Origin: Arthonia radiata
Lineage: Eukaryota; Ascomycota; Arthoniomycetes; Arthoniales; Arthoniaceae
DNA: 64,000 nt
Direction of reading: 5' to 3'
Assembly: GCA_002989075.1 (NCBI GenBank)
Contig: PSQN01000012.1
Coordinates: forward strand, 620,001 to 684,000
Positions 33,846 through 44,930 of the stretch are shown one piece after another. A program made the translations under genes and the position numbers. Numbering within the stretch: position 1 is the first letter of the stretch; every line of letters begins with the position of its first letter. Below the pieces are notes generated by a model. That model saw only the letters and a list, made by a program, of their open reading frames with translations, searched no databases and was not told where the DNA came from.

Positions 33846-35868
33846 CTACAACTTGCTTGTCACACTCGCAGCAGGAGGACAGTCGTTCTCCAAGACTATG
33901 GCTCTGTCCAGCTCAATCGCGCGCTCTGTCTGCTCTGGTGATCTTGTTGCAAGCCCGACAGCTGCTTTGCTGGTAAGAGTCAGCCAGCGCTCGAGAATGG
34001 TACGAGCGGCTGTGTCATCGGGGTGTAGATCTACGTCAAGGCGTAGCAGTACCGTGGCGACAGCATTGTCAATCGAATCCATGATGTCTCGGCCGTGGTA
34101 CATGATCAGCTGGGCATCCTTGGGAGTAGGCATCATTGTCTCAAGGGTTGCTTCGACTGCTTGGATATCGCATGCAACTCTTTGCTGCGTCGTGGCGTTG
34201 AGATCTTGAAGGTCGGCACTGTGAGCCTGAACGTCCGAGGATGACCGGGTCGCCCACGTAGAGAGCGCCTTGAGCGCCGTGCCCTTCCCTTTCGACTTGC
34301 CAGATTGCAGCACACGAACGGTGTCATGAGCCACTACATTCGTGGTTCCCTCCCAGATAGCAAGGACGTTCGCATCCCTAAACATCCTCGCAACATTGAG
34401 AGCAGGATCCTCATTTTCAAGGTAGCCCACACCGCCGAGCGACTCCATCGTCCATCTCAAGCCATCAATCGCAGCCAGAGCCGTCTTTGCTTTCAGCACC
34501 GACGTCAATAATCGTAGAAGCTGCGTTGCCTGTTCAACAGAGTCAACGCCTGTGAAAGGCACAAAGTCTCCAGTATCTGCGTGGTGTTCGACCGCGCCGA
34601 GTAGCGCCACAACGAAGTAAGTGAATAGCATATACGCTCTGTACTTGACGTGCTCTCTTGCTAGATCCCTCATGTGCGCTGCGTTGTCCATCAGTAGTCT
34701 CCCATTGACACGTCGAACGCGCGCAAACGCCCTCGCAACAGCCAGACCACGGCCCCAGCCGCCCATGGCTGAGACAGCGTTGTGGAGGCGCGTGATGTTG
34801 AGAACAGTCGCCATCTCTCTCACACCCTTGCCTTGCTCACCGAGCAAATGCCCGCGCATGTCTTTGAGCTCGAGCTCGGCTGTGGGCAGTGGTCGTGTGC
34901 CGAGCTTCGACTTAAGACGCTGTGGATGGACGCCATTGAAAACATGAGAGTGGGCTTTGTTATCAGTTTCACTAGAGTTGTTAGGTAGTCGTCGCGTTGG
35001 TGCAAAGAAAGCAGAAAGCTCTTCTGCGGACGAGCCTGATGCTGGTGTCTTTGCAAGCAGGACGCTCATGTCAGCGTCAGTCGCCGAGGAGAACCACTTG
35101 AAGCCGTTTATCGACCAGGGGCCCAGTACGGATCCATCGGATGCGCGCTCCGTGCTTAGAACGTCAGATGCGACGATCTTGCGGGCGCGAGTCTCCGTAT
35201 TGCCGACGTCGCTTCCACCGGCGCGTTCTGTCCTGAAATTTGAAGCGTCAGCAAAAACCCGAGACGCAGTGGTATACTCACATCCACTGGCCAGACGTCC
35301 AGGCAACCGATGGGTTGCGAGTAGTCAACCGCTCATAAGCTGATCGCGTTGCCGTATCTCGGTCCCCATCTTCGTCACTGGTGCCACTACTGTCCTTGAG
35401 ATGCCGTTTCAAAAGCGCAGCAGCGCCATCTGTCATAGCCGACGGACACGTCACCAGGCCACTAGAAGCGGACCAAAGATGATACTTAAAGAATTGATGA
35501 AGGCGACTATGCTGTCTATGTGCCTTCTCATACGCTATAGCAACTATACCTTCGCTAATACCAACGGCTTGCAACTGCTTCCAGCCATTGCTGGTGATGA
35601 GTTCGTCTTTCCTGTGGCCGAAGGTGTCCCAGGTCTCCAGCCTAGGCGGGTTGTGCTCTGCATCTTTGAGGAGAGAGAGGACGGGCGGTGAGATTACGCG
35701 TTCACTGAAGGATGACAGCTCTGATGAGATGCTGTTGGCTACATTTGGGGGAAGAAAAAGAAATATTGCATGCCTGAGCGACGCGTCTTCGTGGTATTGG
35801 TTCCTAATGTGTGGGAGGTCTTGGAAGAAACCCTCTGTGGAGCTTGAGGCGCGCTTGGGTTCGTCCAT
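33846..35868 (-). CDS. AidB-like acyl-CoA dehydrogenase
   Basis: Two exons, 35868-35282 and 35232-33846, with a 49-nt intron (GTGAGT...TTTCAG, branch CTGAC); 657 residues. The N-terminal part has the AidB-type helical domain ending in SGLVTCPSAMTDGAAALL. Over the splice junction comes AWTSGQWMTERAGGSDV, the FAD/substrate-binding segment. Then KWFSSATDADMSVLLAKT, a LGTRPLPTAELEL segment, and IWEGTTNVVAHD around residue 490, the position of the catalytic-region Glu in this family. Such proteins are flavoenzymes of fatty-acid-like or amino-acid acyl-CoA oxidation, often peroxisomal or mitochondrial in fungi, with unknown true substrate. The C-terminus ends SKL, a canonical type 1 peroxisomal targeting signal, which strongly suggests a peroxisomal location. 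Confidence 0.9.
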
Positions 35869-36181
35869 ATTATCACAGAACGCAGTATCATTACATTTGG
35901 TGAGGTTTTGGATACTTTGAGAAGTACTCGCGGTCGAGTATTGTCAGTCTCGTGACCCGAGGGAAAGGGGCTGACCGAAAAGCACGCCGCTAGTACTTTT
36001 AGAGACTAGCATCCTAGTGCTGGAAGGATAGAATACAAAGGACGCAGAAGTTCTCGTGACTGTCTAGATGAGGTGAGTGACACATGCCGAATTGCTTTGG
36101 TAGTTAAGGGTGGCTATGCCACGAAATCATAGCTCATCTACGCGTCTATAGAAGTATCTAGGGGTATACTGTGTCAGGCAT
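35869..36181. other. intergenic, nothing recognised
   Basis: About 310 bp between the acyl-CoA dehydrogenase start and the stop of the Pth11-like gene. Confidence 0.5.
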
Positions 36182-38009
36182 TCACCCACGGCCTTGAGAA
36201 GTGACGTCCCCAATATTGGTTCTACTCCGCCCGCTCGATTCACTAAACCAGCTCATCCATGAGTTGCGGTTCAAATCCAAAGTTCGCGAGAAAACACGTC
36301 TATTGCGGTCAAAGCGCGGCTGAAGATCGACCTCCAGCGAGTGGTGTGCATCGCCTGTTGTTCTGACAGTCGATGCTCGTGGTTTTGAGCCCATTAAGGA
36401 TGAGTTGCCCATCACTGGTGATTGCTGTGGGATGGTTGGAGGGTAATTGTAGGACGGCGACTGCGAGAGGTTGTATAGCCGACTTTGTCGATGTAAGTCC
36501 CGGCGGCTAAAGGAGGGTGCCTTCGTATGTCCACTGACTTGGGCTGTGGTTGGCTTCGTGATCGCTTGTGAGGCACTTGATTGTTCATCGGGAGGTGTCA
36601 TGGCGAATTGCTTGAGCTTGTGTTGAGAGTCGTTGTCCAAGAAAGTACGCAGACTGTCGCGCTGATCGCCACCAGATGCGACGATTGTATCACTGGTCTC
36701 TCTGCTGCGCCCCTCCTCAAGCGCTGAGCTAACGACACCGTAGTCATCGCTGCTGTCGAGTCCAGCGGGTGAGCGTTTGTGCTGAAACACACGACCCATC
36801 AACGCCTTCTCAGACTGAGGTATCTGGCTCCCGTCATACGCCCTCCATGTCTTCGGCGAGCGATTGAGCCAACGCTGCAATGGATCTGATGGCGTACGAC
36901 GGTCTTGCTGTTCTCGCATCTGCTGTGATGTGAGAGTCGTGTCCTCGCTGGCATGCCAGGTGCTTGTGAGCTTCTGCTTGGCCCACTTGTACCCGGGGAT
37001 GAGAGGGGGTATGCAAGCGCAGATGATGCCTAGCTGGACTTCGAACAGTCTCCAGAACCAGTTGGTGATGCCGCCAAAGGTCGCATCGTCAGGCAGGGCA
37101 CCGCCGTTGAGTGCGGTACGTATGGTGCAGCATGTGGCGACGCTGCGTGCAGCATTAGTTCGGGTGCTTCCAAACGGCGGACAGAAGACAGCGCTAGTCG
37201 GTTCTCGGAGAGGAGCTTACATGATCCCAAGTCCCATGAGTAAACACAAGCCAATCTTCTGTCGTTTGCGCATGCGAATGCGTCTCAAGATGATGATGGG
37301 GACAAGCGCGAGTGCGAAGTCGCTAAAGATGCTGATGATGGCCTGGGCGAGGATGAGGTTCAGCAAAAAGTCGCGGCTGAAGCAGCGCCCTGGTATATTT
37401 GTATCCCATGCACTCTGCACTGGCCAACACTGAAAAATCCAGATGAAAGTTATGATCAGGTGTGACACAATGAGCGCGACGATGGAAGCCTGTAACGGCC
37501 GGATGAAGACCCTGCTTGTCGGTATCCTCAAAAGGAAGACGCAGAGCGCAAGCTTCGTGCAGCACAAAGTGATGAAGGTTTGGATCCCTGAGACATCGTC
37601 AGCGTCACATTCAGCGTGTGAGGAGCACTGGGACATACACTCGCAGTATGTGTAAGCGCCGAAGAAGCTGCTTCGGGTCAGTAAAGGTCCAGCAATGGCG
37701 CCGAGTGATGTTGCCTCCTCACAGTAGCTCGTGGTCATTGACATATTTCTCTGGTCTTCCGAAGCCATAGTGTATCTCAACCCCGTCGAGTGAGCCCCCA
37801 ATTGCAGTGGAAACCATGGCCGCTATGGTCAGCCAGTCGTCGTACCACAGGCCAGCGCCGACGATCCATTTTCGAGTGATGATTCTCAGACAAGTAAAGA
37901 TCAAGCAGAGAGCATTGGTCCAAGCCAGGAATACTATCATCAACGGACCCTTATCCTGGTTCCGAATTGGCTCCGCTGCGAAGGCCGCGATTGGTAGGGA
38001 TGTAGGCAT
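36182..38009 (-). CDS. Pth11-like/rhodopsin-domain integral membrane protein
   Basis: Four exons: 38009-37723, 37667-37639, 37587-37221 and 37142-36182, with introns of 55, 51 and 78 nt, giving 547 residues. The second exon is only 29 nt, but frame, donors (GTGAGG, GTATGT) and continuity (NDHELLFFGAYTYCEW then IQTFITLCCTKLALCVFLLR) support it. Seven hydrophobic helices are visible in the first about 290 residues. They include WYDDWLTIAA, the DDW motif of this family, and the TKLALCVFLLRI helix typical of fungal rhodopsin-domain (PF20684) proteins. A long Ser/Arg-rich cytosolic tail follows the KWAKQKLTSTW junction. Members include the appressorial receptor Pth11 and many orphan proteins; no CFEM domain is present here. 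The ligand is unknown. Confidence 0.85.
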
Positions 38010-38733
38010 CGCCGTGTAAAGTCAGACGCTCTTGCTGAGCGTCGAGCTCTCGACAACCGTGAGGGCAACGACTCATGCTTTTCGGAGCATGCGTTTGAAG
38101 AAAGAAAAAAGGTGAAGGGGCGGCACCGAATTTTTGAACTCTTAAAATCAGCGGGTGTGATAGATGTGCGTACTCACGAAGGCGTTGCACAGGCTATGTA
38201 CGTAGGATGTGAGCATGCAGCAGTAGCGCAGCCACTTCCGAGACATTGGTGATCAAAAACGTGCAATGACAATGGATGGTCTGACCACCAGCGGAGATCA
38301 GATTCGCTTAACCATATATTTCTGGATATTGCCAGCAGCTCACGATTGGTGATTGGACGTAGAGGATGTAAGCGGACAGGCATGATGCAGGCTGGACAGC
38401 TATCAGCGAAGTATCACTCGGTGAGACAAGCAATTGTGAGCTGCAATGGAGCAGAGTGGCCAATAATGGCCGATTGTTGAGCGGCAGGGACGGCTGAATG
38501 AGGAGTACAAAGGCACAAAGGATGGTGACTTTCGAACGGACGTGAGGTTGACGGGAGGGGGCGGATACGTACTGCACGTGCCGCATCCTGACTCGAGCTC
38601 GAGGAGAGATAGACTCGGGGGCTGCTCGTCCGGATGGCCGAGTTAGGGAACGAGAGCGATATGGCAAGTCACGAGGGTCCGGATCTTGTACTCTGTACCC
38701 AAGTACCATTGACCGGAGATTTGCAGACCAAAT
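38010..38733. promoter_or_regulatory. shared divergent promoter region (Pth11-like and transaldolase genes)
   Basis: The 724-bp interval separates two divergent start codons and contains no gene I trust. A GCACGTGC palindrome (E-box core CACGTG) lies at about 38573-38580. Co-regulation of the two genes is possible but only inferred from orientation. Confidence 0.45.
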
Positions 38734-39881
38734 ATGGCAGCGAAAGTCTCCCTCCTGAATCGGCTCCGAGAGCGCACAAAGGTATCATGCGATACGCTTG
38801 ACGCTTCCGTGCCTCAGAAACTCGGACCTTTCCAAGACTGCACCAGCAACCAGGCCATCGCTTTGGCAGATTTCAAAAATGGCGACAATAAAAGTCTTCT
38901 CCAGAGTGCTGCTCGGGAAGCAGTCACGTTGTCCCCAAGCCACAACAATGTCTCCAAGGAAGCACTGGCTGTTGAGATCGCCGTAGGTATCTCGTCCTGT
39001 ACTGAGCCTCTTCGCTCAACCACTAACAAGGATCTCTAGACGGTACAGCTGTCTCTTCACATACTACCACATATCAATGGACGAATGCACGTCCAAGTAA
39101 ATCCGTTCGACGCATACAGTACACCGCGCATTTGTGCTGGAGCGGTCCGCCTACTACAATTAGCCAAACATCTCGATTCAAGTGTCGATACCTCCCGCTA
39201 CGTGATCAAGATACCTTCCACGTGGGAGGGGTTGAAAGCGTGTCGAGAGCTAGAAAAGGATGGCATTAAGACCTTGGCTACCACGCTGTTTGCGTTCGAG
39301 CAAGCTGTCGTCGCAGCAGACGCTGGATGCCACTACATTGCTCCTTACCTTCACGATCTGCGTTATGTGATTCGATATCCAGAGTGAGTACCGCGTGAAA
39401 TCAATCAAATTACTACTGATCCCTTGTCAGCTTCAAAGAGGAACGGACCTCTCAAACGGCCATCGTGAACGGTCTGGCGTTGGAGGAGTACTTCGAACGA
39501 CACAGCTACAAGACTCATGTTATACCGGCCGCGCTCACGACGCCCGACGAGTGCTTCGAATTGGACGGCATCAATCGTATGACTATCTCACCAGCGCTGC
39601 TGGAAAAGCTTGCGACGCAGACTGGCAGCGATGACTTTGTCGCCAAGAAGGTCGCGCAGCCAAGCGAGAATCAGGCCAAGGTTCGCGTGCGTCTCTCTGA
39701 TATGCCTGCCCCTAGTGAGGTTGCGTTCATACGTGATGAGCCTGCGTTCAGGATGGCGATGTCGCGTAGAGATAATGGACTCGCAGAGTCCACGCAGGTA
39801 TACGCCATCAACGAGTTCTGTGAGGCGCAGCTTGCGCTCGAAGAGATCATGAAGCCTCATCTGAAAGAGTGTCTAAGATAG
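38734..39881 (+). CDS. transaldolase
   Basis: Three exons, 38734-38982, 39040-39383 and 39431-39881, with introns of 57 nt (GTAGGT, branch CTAAC) and 47 nt (GTGAGT...TGTCAG); 347 residues. Family motifs are in order: DCTSNQAIAL (residues about 28-38) and YVIKIPSTWEGLKACRELEKDGI with Lys140 as the Schiff-base lysine. Then TTLFAFEQAVVAADAGCHYIAP-like and a TISPALLEKLA segment near the C-terminus. Transaldolase moves a dihydroxyacetone unit between sugar phosphates in the pentose phosphate pathway. The LDAS and PDFKEER parts differ from housekeeping TAL1, so this may be a second, specialised copy. It is transcribed away from the Pth11-like gene. Confidence 0.88.
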
Positions 39882-40511
39882 ACGAATAGGAATTAGCCGG
39901 CAAGGCCATCTACAAGCTTCGTTGAGGACTTTTCTGCTGGAATCATATGTCTAGCGGCGGACAGTCTGCGACGGACCATATCGATGAATCGTTTGGGCAG
40001 CCTGGTGAATGCTTTTCGCATGCGTGGTCAAACTTGACAGCCATGCTTATCAGTATCGAGAGTATGCCAATGACGCCCAATAGCATCCTGTAGATATCTC
40101 TTGCTGCAACGCCTGCAATAGGTCTTGTCTTTTCCCTGTATTAAACAATACCTCTTGCAACCCGTCTTATCTGCCTCTTATTGCGCCTCGAAGATATGCT
40201 TCCGAGATATGCTTTGCTTTGGTAGCGAGAACTCTGTAATGGCGTGTGCTGCCGGCTGCAATGGTCGCGAACAGTAGACATGAATCGAATCACAGTAGTG
40301 CCGGGCAGAGACAACAGTGTCGCGGTCTTGACCAAGCGCTCTTGAATGGCACGGCTCTGGGACACCTATCACACCTGAGCTAGCAGCCCTAGGGCGGGGT
40401 CGGTAAGGCTATGAGTGTTCTTGCCGCTTTCGGTGATGATTTTCCTATACGCACGTCTTTGACTTCTCCTATGCTTGCTCGACAACATACAGGTTGGCAG
40501 CAGACCCACTT
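39882..40511. other. intergenic, nothing recognised
   Basis: About 630 bp downstream of the transaldolase gene and before the AT-rich island. No convincing gene. Confidence 0.5.
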
Positions 40512-41661
40512 AGGTCGGCTGCAACCGACCTGCAGGCTAATTTAGTGCCAGTTTAGTGTACATTTAGTAAAATGCATTTTAAAAGCATTTTTTAAAAACT
40601 TTATAAAAATTCAAAGATATTTGTAATAATACTAAGTCTTAATGTTACGGGCACCAGCCCCAGACGGCCTAGCGCACATCCAAGCATCAACCACCGCCAG
40701 TCACCTCAGCCCTACCAGCATTATTCCCGACCAAGCCTACAAACCCGCCGTAGGCATTATCAGACAAGACGGCTATGAGAGCCTACATTCCCTACAAACC
40801 CGACATAGGCATTGTCGGGTTGACGGACACAGAGGAACTTCCCTATGTACCTTAGACTATATAGCCAGACTGATGGCCGACCTTAGGATAGACTTCAGTC
40901 TGTCAACTCAACATCTGAATACAAGTTCCTCAACTATATTCAGGTAACGTGCTTCACCTTCTGTCTACTTCAGTCAAGCCCCTCTCACCCTTTGTGATCT
41001 GTCTCGCCTCTCCTGCCTTTCAGTCTCTAGCACACGAGACAACCACCACCAAGGTCGACAAGCACACAAGGCAAGTGAGCCTTAGTTCGGTCCTCCCAGC
41101 GACCGGCGTTACACTTAAATATATTAGAAGTATATTTTAAAAGCTTTATAAATTAGTTTCAAACTAATTTAAAACTAATTTAAAATTAATTATATTTAAA
41201 AAGAATAGAGTAGCTTAACTTTAAAGTATACTATAGATATTTTATAGAAATACTATATAATAGAATATAGTATCTTAGTATATATACTTTAAATTAATTA
41301 GAAACTAGTTAGAAACTAGTTAGAAAAGCTTTTAATACATTTCTAAAGGATTTTAAACTAGTTATTATCTTTAGAGAGAACTCTAAAAATTAAAGTTTAA
41401 TTATATAACTAAGTCTAATTTTAATTTAAGATTAAATAAAACTATATTAATAAAAGCTTTAGAAAAGTCTTTTAAAAGTATTTAAAAAGTATTTAAAATA
41501 AGTGAAAAAAATATATATATATACATTATGTTTTAAACTAGTTTTAAGGGCATTTCTTAAGTATTTGTAAATTGTTTAATTAGATGCGGGTCGCAAAAAG
41601 GTCGGCTGAAGTATGTGGCACGTGCATAGTCTCCCGAACTTTGTACGCTAGCAGCCGACCT
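40512..41661. mobile_element. AT-rich island bounded by short inverted repeats
   Basis: The island is strongly A/T-rich and TA-rich, like the RIP-mutated block. Its left edge carries AGGTCGGCTGC (40512-40522), itself the first arm of a hairpin ending CCGACCT at 40531. Its right edge carries GCAGCCGACCT (41651-41661), with a further AGGTCGGCTG at 41599-41608. This looks like the ends of a TIR transposon or MITE whose interior has decayed. No target duplication is clear and no transposase can be read. The gypsy solo LTR is nested inside. Confidence 0.5.
40638..41118 (+). repeat. gypsy solo LTR with 5-bp target duplication, not RIP-mutated
   Basis: Positions 40643-41113 (471 bp, TGTTACGGG...GGCGTTACA) are flanked by CTTAA on both sides (40638-40642, 41114-41118). 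From about 40851 on, the sequence is the unmutated form of the LTR at 9974-10237. It is rich in CA and TG, unlike everything around it. Confidence 0.9.
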
Positions 41662-42363
41662 TTAGTTTGCTTGCTCGAAGCCATCACCCATGCTATCTGC
41701 CATGATACTCTGCGGAGCTACCTCCTGCAATTATGCTTAAAAGCAGCCCATGAATGACTTGACCTCGTGGAGGACGTTGACGAGCTGTATGACGCTGTAC
41801 ATTTGACACTAAGCGAACGGTCATAACGCTGCTCTCGCCTATACTTCTCGTACCTGGAGGCGTCAGTGTATCATACTTGTTTTTGCATTTGTCTAACCTG
41901 AGGGGTTGGCACAGCGCTCCTTATGGGATCGTGCGACGGCCATTGTAGAGAGCCATCATCCGGGTCTGGTGAGAGCAACCTGGGGTCGCGTCACCATTGC
42001 GACAAGCAAGAAGGATTCAGGTCCGCAATGCGTCAAGATGAAACCGCCTTTAAAGAGCCGCTGTTCACGCAGAGATGATCGACAAGCCATAGCAAACAGA
42101 CCAAGCAGCCTCACACCCCAGTCATAAGACCAGCGATGCAACGCTACATACATGCGGCGAGAGCTAACAGTAAAGCAACGGGGCATTTTGTGAGTGCAGG
42201 TAGGATAGAGTCGCAAGAAACACTTTATGTACATGATGATGAAATTTTTCGTGAGTGTGAACGGTGGACGAGGAGTGATGGAGTTGACATGACAGTGACT
42301 CTGTGGTGTGGGAACTGGGCGTGGTGCTGATGAGGGAAGAAAAGCAAAACAACCCCACCGGTC

Positions 42364-42550
42364 GGCCATCTCTTCTCAACTCGCAACCTTGTCAGTGCTC
42401 TCAACCTGAAGAAGACAAACAGCTAACATCATTAGTCGCAAGAAGGGTCGGGGTTCACTTCCAAGCGCTCCTCGCCTTCTCCACGACCTCAAAGGATCGC
42501 ACGACGCCGAAGCATCGCCGGCGCCGAAGCGCGAAGAGCAAAAGGGAAGA
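42364..42550 (+). repeat. diverged direct duplication, copy 1
   Basis: Aligns to 43187-43375 with frequent substitutions and small indels; shared core CAGTGCTCTCAACCT followed by GAAGACAA and CAGCTAACATCATTAGTCG. A further short match (42109-42143 with 42882-42918) shows that the duplication once extended upstream. Confidence 0.8.
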
Positions 42551-43186
42551 ATCAAGTCGACTCGTTGTGATCTGTTTTGATCCATCAAACGCGCTATCCT
42601 GATTCCGAGTTAGTAAGGTGTCACGTGTTGATGCCTCTTCCGGACGCGGACGCAGACGCGTACTGTCTGATGCTGCCTACATGCGCTTGTTCTGAAAGCG
42701 TGCATAGTCATGAAGGCGACAAGACTATAAGAGTGATCATGACGAACGCCGCATGATCAAAGATTATAAATTCAGTGCAACACCCGGCATTAGTCGACTG
42801 CACAAGCAATAAACGGCACACGCGAAGGCGGGGAGCTTGCTGACTGGACGTGCGGAACCTGGAACACGACCTCATCAGACGACCTCACATTCCGGTCCAC
42901 AGACCAGCAATGCAACGTTGCCTTTTTCTCTACATACCAACTGGTGCATTCACCGCCGTCCAGCCGAAGCCTTCCGACGCCCCGTGGAAAAACCTGGCCT
43001 GTTCAGGAAAGCCGTAAGGGACCAGCACACCCATAGGATCCATCTCTTCCCACAACGCGGCCTCGCCAAAAATGGGTCATCAGCGACGGGAGGTTGAAAC
43101 TAGCTCCCCTGCGCCTTTCCCATCAGTCACTCGAAGGTGCACCCGCCATGTTGAGGCGGCAAGTCGCTATGTAAGAACCACCATAT

Positions 43187-43375
43187 GGCCTCCTTTTCTC
43201 AATTCGCGACCTCGTCAGTGCTCTCAACCTAAAGAAGACAAGCAGCTAACATCATTAGTCGGTAAAAGGGTCACGGGACTCATCCGAGCGCTCCGCGCCA
43301 ACACACAACCTCGAAGGATTGCACGACGCCGAAGCATCACGACGCCGGAGCGTGAAGACGAAGAGAAGAAGAAGA
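43187..43375 (+). repeat. diverged direct duplication, copy 2
   Basis: Partner of 42364-42550. The same plus-strand frame is kept through the best-conserved stretch (CSQPxEDKQLTSLV in both), but no complete gene is evident. Confidence 0.8.
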
Positions 43376-44930
43376 AGATCAAGAAGATTGTTTTGAAAAC
43401 GGGGTTTTATATTGATACGCTTCGCTGCTTTGGGAACTAGCGTTGTGTCACCACCTCTCCAATGTCCATTTCGGGCAACTTCAGTCAGTGCTCATTCGTC
43501 TCAGCGAAGCCGTGACAGAAAGATTCCTGGCGCCTTCCGTATGCCAGCTGCAGGCTTTCGACTGGCGTGTCTTCGACTGGCGGCTCTTCAGGGACAGACA
43601 AGACTTTGGCACAACGCCTAATATTGCTGCCCGCACAAGCATACTACCCAAAGCATTAGCGCCATGGCCTCGAATCCGAAATCAAACAATGGCGCAGTGC
43701 ACGTAGATAAGGCTGGAAACATGTTTGCAGCTCTGTTTAGGCCGCTCATAATACTCGGTTCAGCAATATTCAAGACTTCAAGGAACGGCAAGCTTAGATG
43801 TCGGCTATAAGGTATTCATACATCAAGCTGTGAGTCAATGGACATCAGTACTAGACCAACATCTCTTGAAAGTATTTTCCGAATTGCTGCCTGAGGTCCA
43901 CAGCATATCTCATACAGCAACGCTTCCAAGAGTGTCGCAAGGCTATTGGGACTTTCCCCCAATAAAGTCTCGCGTTTCTGTTGGCCTGATCTGTGCGGCA
44001 GAGCCTTGCTTCTCCGATTGTGAGAACTACAGACAGGACCATGTTGTCGTATGCAAACTCACAGACTCGGGGTGCCCTATTGGGTGACGTATTATGTTAT
44101 TAGGCAGTTCAAATTCTGCCTGTCAGGATGGGTCGACGGCGGCAGTACACGCGTTCAAAATCCGAGTATGCGAGATACCAGGCTACCAGACGATTCGATA
44201 TACCACATGTCGAGCGTAATCGGGGGAACACTTCAAGATCTGGGTTGGCCGTCTAGATGCCGAAGAGCGGGCGCAACCAGTCTTTCTCAATGTTCTTGAG
44301 TTACTTATCCTATACGTACGCTCTGCTGATCTGGAAAAGGACCGGCAACCTGTCCTGACACGCACGGTATTGAACTCTTTGGACGCTCAATTTTGTACAA
44401 TCACTCGCATAGTCTAATTCTTTCGTCATCAGTATTCACCATTTATCCTGCCTTGAATGAGATCCGAGAGCCATTTCATTACACGTAACTTACAAACCAC
44501 GCGCTGCACTGCACGTGCAGACCTCGCCATTGCGATGCGGCGTGAAACCAGGCATGTTGTCACGCATCCTTCAACGCTCAAGTATTGGAACTTAACAAGG
44601 CTGCAACTATTCGGTTACCTATCAATCCCTATGGTCTTCTAGGCGCAATAGAGCTCTTCACGATAAGGACGCAAGACTTGCCATATCCCTAGATCCGATC
44701 TAGCGGATGCCTCGTGTGTAACAGTATCATGCTCCAGATGGTTCGCTCGCCACGATATCAAGACAGGGCTGTGAAGTAGCTGTAACCCACATGCAACGTC
44801 CAATTGCGTTACTAGTTTCTTGATTCAACAACGATTCAGCATCGTCTGTGCCACATCTTTGTCTTTTAATGTTGAAACCGCCAGGTAGCTATGGCCTCAT
44901 CCACAACAATGCCAGACCTCAAGGAACATC

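Larger units (their letters stand above)
41662..44930. other. about 3.3 kb without a recognisable gene
   Basis: Short frames of 60-120 residues occur on both strands, but none has recognisable domains, good start context or splice continuity. The only structure found is the diverged direct duplication listed separately. Base composition is that of unique genic DNA. Confidence 0.5.

Noticed and set aside
38308-38709. Minus-strand frame of 133 codons between the divergent genes
   Set aside because: No domain, no membrane or signal logic; it occupies the shared promoter and overlaps other chance frames.
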